A stretch of 54,122 nt of DNA, from NCBI RefSeq assembly GCF_003362805.1, contig NZ_QNQT01000014.1, forward strand, positions 27,551-81,672. The letters run 5' to 3'. The stretch comes from Neobacillus piezotolerans (lineage in GTDB: Bacteria > Bacillota > Bacilli > Bacillales > Cytobacillaceae). This document shows, piece after piece, positions 48,738 through 54,122 of the stretch. Each line of letters opens with the position of its first letter. The first letter of the stretch is position 1. The notes beneath the pieces were generated by a model. The model made no database searches. It worked only from the letters and a program-made list of their open reading frames with translations, and had not been told where the DNA came from. The position numbers were made by a program, and so were the translations under genes.

Positions 48738-50489
48738 ATGTGGAAAAAACGATTGGCTTCAATGACTGTAATCGGTATAATTGCATTTTTTCTATTGTTT
48801 TGCCGCCTTGCGCAAATACAATTGATCCAGCCCGAGAACTTTTCAAGCCGGCATGTCAACCTGCTTGAAGAGAGTGTCAGGCAAAGGGCCCAAACAGCCC
48901 CTTTGGATGACGGCAGAGGGTCCATTCTTGACCGAAATGGCATTTCGATAGGACACAAGGCGGCATCGGTCCTGATTCTATTTCCTTTTTTAAAAAACAT
49001 CAGTTGGGAATCCGCGAAGGTCGCAGTGATAATCGGGATATCAGAGGAGGATTTGCTTGAAAGCGTTAAACAGGCGAAACAGCCGTTCGCCTATGGGACG
49101 CCCGAACCTATCGAATTATCCAGCCGTGAAGTTTCCAAAATTAATGCCCTTAAAATACCCGGTGTCTTTGCAGCGCGGCGGAAGATAAAGGAAGAAGAAA
49201 TCCCGGCAAGCCAGTTGCTAGGGGTTGTGGGACAAAATGAGCGCGAGATGAGAAAGCGCTATCCGGACAGCGGCCTACCCAGCCGTACCCCAATCGGAGT
49301 ATCAGGACTCGAAAAGCGTTTCGATCCTTTTTTGATCGGTGAGGGGGATTCCAGCCTCGTCTATCATGTGGATGGCCAAGGAAAGCCGTTGTTTGGAGCG
49401 AATGTAAGGCTAAAAGGAGAGAAGAACCCTTTTTATCCTGCAAATATCCGAACGACAATCGACCTGGATATACAAAGGAAGGCAGAACAGCTTGCAGACA
49501 GCCATGGCATCAAAAAAGGTGGAATTGTTCTTCTCGATATTGAGACAAACAGCATCCTCGCGCTCGTTTCGCGCCCCGGGGCACAATCGGGCAGCCCATT
49601 CGCGAGTGGGGGCAACCAGATGCTCAAGGAACAAATCATGGGCTCTGTTTTTAAAACGGCGGTTGCCGCCGCGGCTATTGAAAATGGTTTGGATGATTCC
49701 TCACGCCTATTCGACTGCAGCCGAAAAATTAATGGAGAACCCGATACGGCCCATAACTATGGAATGGTGAATTTCTCTGATAGCTTTGCGATTAGCTGCA
49801 ATTACACATTTGCAAAGCTTGCGAGGGAGCTGAAGGCAATCGATCCCGGCTTGATTGAGGAGTATGCCGCCATGCTTTCCCTGACAGGTGGGGTAGGATG
49901 GGAAGGGGATGTGTTCCATTTTCCGCATTTCCGCCAGCTGGATGGAGAGGAGGGCGGGCGCGTCTTTTTAAAAGAAACCGAGAGGATGGATGACAATTTT
50001 GTTTCGCTGACAGGAATTGGCCAAAAAGAGGTCAGGGCGACTCCGCTGGCAGTGGCAAATATGATGGCGACAATCGCGAGGAATGGAGAAAAGCAGCATG
50101 TCAGGGCTGTTTCCGCCATTGAATATAAAAACGGAACAACAATGTATGAGTTTCCGCAAACGCCTCTAGTGGGGAAAACGGTTTCTGAGGGTACGGCGCG
50201 GAAGCTTCAGCAGCTTTTGAGGCATGTCGTGGAGGATAGCCGAGGAACTGGCAGATGGTTTTCCTCCCTCCCTTATCAGGTGGCAGGGAAATCCGGAACA
50301 GCCGAAACAGGAAAGTTTGTGGGGAAGGAGCAGCTTCATAACAAATGGTTCGCGGGGTATTTCCCTTATGGAAAACCAAAGTTTGCGCTTGTCGCGGTCA
50401 ACCTGGATGTTAAGGGAAACGAAGGAGGCGTTAACCCGCTTTTTGCCGATATTGTAAACTTTTTGTATAGCCGGGGTAACCATGAATGA
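48738..50489 (+). CDS. pbpI: Class B penicillin-binding protein PbpI (YrrR)
   Basis: 583 residues (B. subtilis PbpI 584). A single N-terminal membrane anchor (about residues 5-25) is followed by a dimerisation domain with RGSILDRNG near 57. The transpeptidase domain has active-site Ser in GSVFKT near 303 (S-x-x-K), SCN near 353 (S-x-N) and KSGTAE near 518 (K-S-G). It cross-links peptidoglycan. The start is ATG 48738. The frame runs upstream into the hairpin. Its ribosome-binding site lies in the terminator stem of greA. Confidence 0.94.
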   Translation: MWKKRLASMTVIGIIAFFLLFCRLAQIQLIQPENFSSRHVNLLEESVRQRAQTAPLDDGRGSILDRNGISIGHKAASVLILFPFLKNISWESAKVAVIIGISEEDLLESVKQAKQPFAYGTPEPIELSSREVSKINALKIPGVFAARRKIKEEEIPASQLLGVVGQNEREMRKRYPDSGLPSRTPIGVSGLEKRFDPFLIGEGDSSLVYHVDGQGKPLFGANVRLKGEKNPFYPANIRTTIDLDIQRKAEQLADSHGIKKGGIVLLDIETNSILALVSRPGAQSGSPFASGGNQMLKEQIMGSVFKTAVAAAAIENGLDDSSRLFDCSRKINGEPDTAHNYGMVNFSDSFAISCNYTFAKLARELKAIDPGLIEEYAAMLSLTGGVGWEGDVFHFPHFRQLDGEEGGRVFLKETERMDDNFVSLTGIGQKEVRATPLAVANMMATIARNGEKQHVRAVSAIEYKNGTTMYEFPQTPLVGKTVSEGTARKLQQLLRHVVEDSRGTGRWFSSLPYQVAGKSGTAETGKFVGKEQLHNKWFAGYFPYGKPKFALVAVNLDVKGNEGGVNPLFADIVNFLYSRGNHE

Positions 50490-50524
50490 GAAAAAGGTTA
50501 TTCCTTCATCTTTCCCGTTTCTCA

Positions 50525-50533
50525 TGATAGAAT
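50525..50533 (+). promoter_or_regulatory. Extended -10 promoter of yrrS
   Basis: TGATAGAAT, 32 bases before the yrrS ATG. yrrS may also be read from pbpI, as no terminator lies between them. Confidence 0.45.
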
Positions 50534-50564
50534 AATGTCAATCTTGCTTAGGGAGGCCTAGCCA

Positions 50565-51236
50565 ATGGATCATGATTTTTCGAATAAATCACGTTTGCGA
50601 TACAGAGCTAAACGAAAAAAGACCAATATCATTTTAAATAGCTTAATTGCAATTGTAATTCTTTTAATCCTTGCTGTCGGTTTTTCAATATTCGCGGGAA
50701 ACGATGATGCTGCGCCGAAAAATCCGGACAAAGCGGAAACTGGCCAAAAAGCCGGCAACACGGAAAAAGGGGATACTGGCGGTGACACCGCTGGCGGCGC
50801 ATCACAAGATTCCTCCGATGCCGATTCTTCAGCTGATACGGATGACGAAAGCCAGACGGCTGAAGAAAATGTGGATGAGGCCGATGAGCCGGTTGTAACA
50901 GAGGGTGGAAGCTCCGAGAATGTCAAAAGGACAATTGAAAATCCGGGGTGGAAACCTGTCGGCACAAGCCAATCCGGTGACCATCAGGTAACCATCGACA
51001 GCAGTTCTCCCGATTGGGATGAAATGCACTCCGCGCTTGCCTATGCCATTGGGACGGACAAAGGGAATATGACAACATGGTGGCTTGAAAGGGACAAAAG
51101 CAAAGAAGGCGGGGCAATTGGAACTGTCACGGCGAAAGGAAGCGATCAGGCCTACCGTGTATATATCGAGTGGGTTGATGGTGAAGGCTATAAGCCTGTG
51201 AAGGTCGAAGAATTGTATGAAAATGATAAAAAATAA
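50565..51236 (+). CDS. yrrS: DUF1510 protein YrrS
   Basis: 223 residues. A basic N-terminus (RYRAKRKKTN) precedes one membrane helix (about residues 22-43). A long low-complexity linker of Asp, Ser, Gly and Glu (about 48-115) leads to a C-terminal DUF1510 domain (ENPGWKPVGTSQSGDH, TTWWLERDKSKEGGAIG). The topology puts the domain outside the cell, next to the wall. In B. subtilis, too, it is paired with pbpI, so a partner role in wall synthesis is plausible but unproven. GGGAGG lies eight bases before the ATG. Confidence 0.9.
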   Translation: MDHDFSNKSRLRYRAKRKKTNIILNSLIAIVILLILAVGFSIFAGNDDAAPKNPDKAETGQKAGNTEKGDTGGDTAGGASQDSSDADSSADTDDESQTAEENVDEADEPVVTEGGSSENVKRTIENPGWKPVGTSQSGDHQVTIDSSSPDWDEMHSALAYAIGTDKGNMTTWWLERDKSKEGGAIGTVTAKGSDQAYRVYIEWVDGEGYKPVKVEELYENDKK

Positions 51237-51270
51237 AAAATAGCAGGCTGAAGCCCTGCTATTTTTTTAG
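51236..51270. terminator. Bidirectional terminator between yrrS and yrzA
   Basis: AATAGCAGG/CCTGCTATT stem with an eight-base loop flanked by A and T runs. The yrzA stop codon lies in the 3' arm. Confidence 0.92.
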
Positions 51271-51465
51271 CTTAAAATGGACGGCCGCAGAGTAATACGT
51301 TTTCCCTTCCTCACTCACATGCATTTGGTGTGAAACCGAATGGACGCGCAGCATAATCGCCTTATTTACTTCAATCTGGGTTGCAATCTTCTTTTCGATG
51401 GTTTTCAGATCAGCTGCCTCAAAAAATTCAATTTTATCCTCAATCAAATCAAACTGCAGATTCAC
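51259..51465 (-). CDS. yrzA: DUF2536 small protein YrzA
   Basis: 68 residues, Lys/Glu-rich, without Cys. Segments FDLIEDKIEFFEA and KAIMLRVHSVSHQMHV fit DUF2536. The function is unknown. It has a GTG start at 51465 with GGAGGG six bases before. It lies between yrrS and yrrT in reverse orientation, and its end overlaps the shared terminator. Confidence 0.85.
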   Translation of the reverse strand: MNLQFDLIEDKIEFFEAADLKTIEKKIATQIEVNKAIMLRVHSVSHQMHVSEEGKTYYSAAVHFKLKK

Positions 51466-51493
51466 CGGAATCCCTCCCTTGTTTTATCCCTCT

Positions 51494-51523
51494 ATTTTAG
51501 CTTTACATTTGGCAAGGTGGCAA
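51494..51523 (-). promoter_or_regulatory. Promoter of yrzA
   Basis: On the minus strand, TTGCCA, 18 bases, TAAAAT. Confidence 0.6.
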
Positions 51524-51531
51524 TCCGCCTG

Positions 51532-51560
51532 TTGAAGAATACGAAAGGATATGGTAAATT
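51532..51560 (+). promoter_or_regulatory. Promoter of the yrrT-mtnN-mccA-mccB operon
   Basis: TTGAAG, 17 bases, TAAATT with an upstream TGG (extended -10). Predicted start at about 51567. Confidence 0.7.
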
Positions 51561-51578
51561 GGGAACAAGGTTCATTTT

Positions 51579-51603
51579 AATTCATAGTATGTCAATAGGA
51601 ATT
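51579..51603 (+). promoter_or_regulatory. Candidate CymR operator
   Basis: An inverted repeat AATTC, 15 bases, GAATT, whose right half reads ATAGGAATT, the most conserved part of the known CymR box. It spans about +12 to +37, where a bound repressor would block early elongation. The B. subtilis operon is CymR-repressed. The left half fits the consensus poorly in spacing. Confidence 0.55.
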
Positions 51604-51642
51604 GTGTGTTTAAAAGTTTGAACATATGGAGCGTGGATATAA

Positions 51643-52281
51643 ATGGGCAGGGAATTTCTTGATTTATTCGAGGTGTGGGCGGAATCCTATGATGAAAGTG
51701 TCGAGGGGCATGATAAAGAGTATGAAGAAGTATTCAGGCATTACAGCAGGATTCTTAATACAGTAGCGGAACGGTCCCACGGGCATGTAATCGAGTTCGG
51801 AGTCGGTACAGGGAACCTGACCGCAAGGATTTTGGACCGTGGGCTGAAGGTCACCGGAATCGAGCCCTCTCCGGCAATGAGGAAGATAGCCGAGGCAAAA
51901 CTGCCAGGAAAGGCACAAATCCACGATGGCGATTTCCTAACCTTTCCGGAAGTTGAAAACCCGGATACACTTGTAAGCACTTACGCCTTTCACCATCTGA
52001 CCGACGAGGAAAAGCGGGAGGCTATAGGCCTTTATGGAAAACTTTTGCCGAACGGTGGTAAAATAGTATTTGCGGATACAATGTATGAATCTGCCGAAGC
52101 ATTCAAAGATGCGATTGATAAGGCGAAAGAAAATGGCTTCCATAACCTGGCCGCGGATTTGGAAAGGGAATATTACACGACCATTCCCATCCTGAAGGCG
52201 ATGCTTGAAGAAAATGGCTTTCGTGCCAGCTTTTCGAGATGCAACGACTTTGTCTGGCTGATGGAAGGTGAAAAATTTTAA
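51643..52281 (+). CDS. yrrT: SAM-dependent methyltransferase YrrT
   Basis: A 212-residue class I methyltransferase. [17 protein letters not shown] opens the protein, the SAM site is [12 protein letters not shown] near residue 50, and [16 protein letters not shown] follows. The substrate is not established. The operon context suggests use of SAM to yield S-adenosylhomocysteine, which MtnN then cleaves, starting the methionine-to-cysteine route. GGAG lies 11 bases before the ATG, a slightly long spacing. mtnN starts 17 bases after its stop. Confidence 0.93.
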   Translation: MGREFLDLFEVWAESYDESVEGHDKEYEEVFRHYSRILNTVAERSHGHVIEFGVGTGNLTARILDRGLKVTGIEPSPAMRKIAEAKLPGKAQIHDGDFLTFPEVENPDTLVSTYAFHHLTDEEKREAIGLYGKLLPNGGKIVFADTMYESAEAFKDAIDKAKENGFHNLAADLEREYYTTIPILKAMLEENGFRASFSRCNDFVWLMEGEKF

Positions 52282-52298
52282 AAAAGAGAGGTTTCATG

Positions 52299-52994
52299 AT
52301 GAAAATTGCCATTATTGGAGCGATGGAGCAAGAAGTCGCATTATTAAGGAGCCATATTGAAGGAAAAACCCGCGAGGTGATCGCCGGCTGTGAATTCACT
52401 TCTGGGAACATGGATGGGGCCGAAGTGGTCCTTCTCCGTTCCGGGATTGGAAAGGTGAATGCGGCGATGTCGACCGCGATCCTATTGGAAAGGTTCAAAC
52501 CCGACTGCGTCATCAACACGGGTTCGGCGGGCGGGTTCGATCCTTCCCTTGAAGTTGGCGACGCGGTCATTTCGACCGAGGTGCGCCACCACGATGTGGA
52601 TGTCACCGCATTTGGCTATGAATATGGACAGGTTCCCGAGCTGCCACCCGCTTTTATAGCGGATGAGAAGCTTGTTGCGGTTGCGGAAGCCGCAGCTGGT
52701 GAAATTGAGGATATCCAGATTGTCAAAGGGATGATAGCGACAGGCGATTCTTTTATGCAAGATCCGGAGAGGGTTGAATTTGTCAGGACTAAATTCACCG
52801 GGCTTCAGGCGGTTGAAATGGAAGCCGCCGCGATTGCGCAGGTTGCACATCAATTCAATGTCCCGTTTGTCATCATCCGTTCACTTTCTGATATAGCGGG
52901 AAAGGAATCAAATGTATCCTTTGACCAATTCCTTCATAAAGCGGCCCTCCATTCGGCAACGCTTGTCATGAAAATGGTATCTGCCCTTAAATAG
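52299..52994 (+). CDS. mtnN: 5'-methylthioadenosine/S-adenosylhomocysteine nucleosidase
   Basis: 231 residues. It cleaves adenine from methylthioadenosine and S-adenosylhomocysteine. The catalytic Glu in GAMEQEV (residue 12), [24 protein letters not shown] near 173 and RSLSDIAG with the catalytic Asp near 197 are all present. Two adjacent ATGs exist. The second (52299) is better spaced from GAGAGG and gives the usual length. It lies between yrrT and mccA in the reverse transsulfuration operon. Confidence 0.96.
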   Translation: MKIAIIGAMEQEVALLRSHIEGKTREVIAGCEFTSGNMDGAEVVLLRSGIGKVNAAMSTAILLERFKPDCVINTGSAGGFDPSLEVGDAVISTEVRHHDVDVTAFGYEYGQVPELPPAFIADEKLVAVAEAAAGEIEDIQIVKGMIATGDSFMQDPERVEFVRTKFTGLQAVEMEAAAIAQVAHQFNVPFVIIRSLSDIAGKESNVSFDQFLHKAALHSATLVMKMVSALK

Positions 52995-53015
52995 AAGAGG
53001 GATAGGGGGAGGAAA

Positions 53016-54122
<1,107 letters not shown>

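Overview
The window is chromosomal DNA of an endospore-forming member of the Bacillaceae. It holds sporulation genes (safA, bofC, spoVB, a CotS-type coat kinase), T-box leaders, 6S RNA downstream of aspS, and a gene order that follows the ruvAB-queA-tgt ... relA ... hisS-aspS ... alaS ... mccAB arc of Bacillus subtilis almost gene for gene. It is not B. subtilis itself. Several B. subtilis neighbours are missing (coxA and csbX near bofC, yrvD between secDF and recJ, glnQHMP before yrrI), and genes are present that I do not place there (a lipoprotein gene, a DUF2905 gene, a YczE-like gene fused by overlap to cymR). Comparisons with B. subtilis are from memory, not from a search.

Layout. 1-2666: 3' part of safA (Gln/Met/Tyr-rich tail with tandem repeats) overlapped by a CotS-family kinase. 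2943-8685: bofC, an unknown lipoprotein gene on the minus strand, ruvA-ruvB-DUF2905, queA, tgt, yajC. 8687-8796: a structured dispersed-type repeat. 8877-14585: yrzE(-), yrbG, spoVB(-), comN, secDF. 14852-20658: recJ-apt, relA-dtd. 20774-26319: cell-wall amidase yrvJ(-), a tiny helix-turn-helix-like gene, then a His T-box leader and hisS-aspS. 26320-27029: 6S RNA and a short AT-rich tandem repeat. 27030-32939: tcdA, rarA(-), a YczE-like gene-cymR-iscS and mnmA. 33119-37062: a TPR protein, recD2, a PRC-barrel protein and a zinc ribbon. 37148-37600: an array of 51-bp hairpin-bearing repeats. 37757-44203: AI-2E transporter, Ala T-box-alaS, ireB-ruvX-yrzB, mltG. 44245-47967: a structured leader ending in a terminator, then trmR-trhP1-trhP2-udk. 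48200-51465: greA, pbpI, yrrS, yrzA(-). 51643-end: the sulfur operon yrrT-mtnN-mccA-mccB (cut by the window end).

How the genes work together. Four themes dominate: tRNA maturation and charging (queA, tgt, tcdA, mnmA, trmR, trhP1, trhP2, hisS, aspS, alaS, dtd); DNA repair and recombination (ruvAB, recJ, rarA, recD2, ruvX); stringent response, purine and pyrimidine salvage (relA, apt, udk); and cysteine/methionine metabolism. In the last theme the regulator cymR and a candidate target operon (yrrT-mtnN-mccA-mccB) lie about 21 kb apart, and iscS supplies sulfur to mnmA.

Most coding content is ordinary core genome. The less explained signals are non-coding: the leader in front of trmR-trhP1-trhP2, the 51-bp array, a stem that buries the Shine-Dalgarno of the AI-2E transporter, a terminator whose 3' arm is the Shine-Dalgarno of pbpI, and the repeat after yajC.
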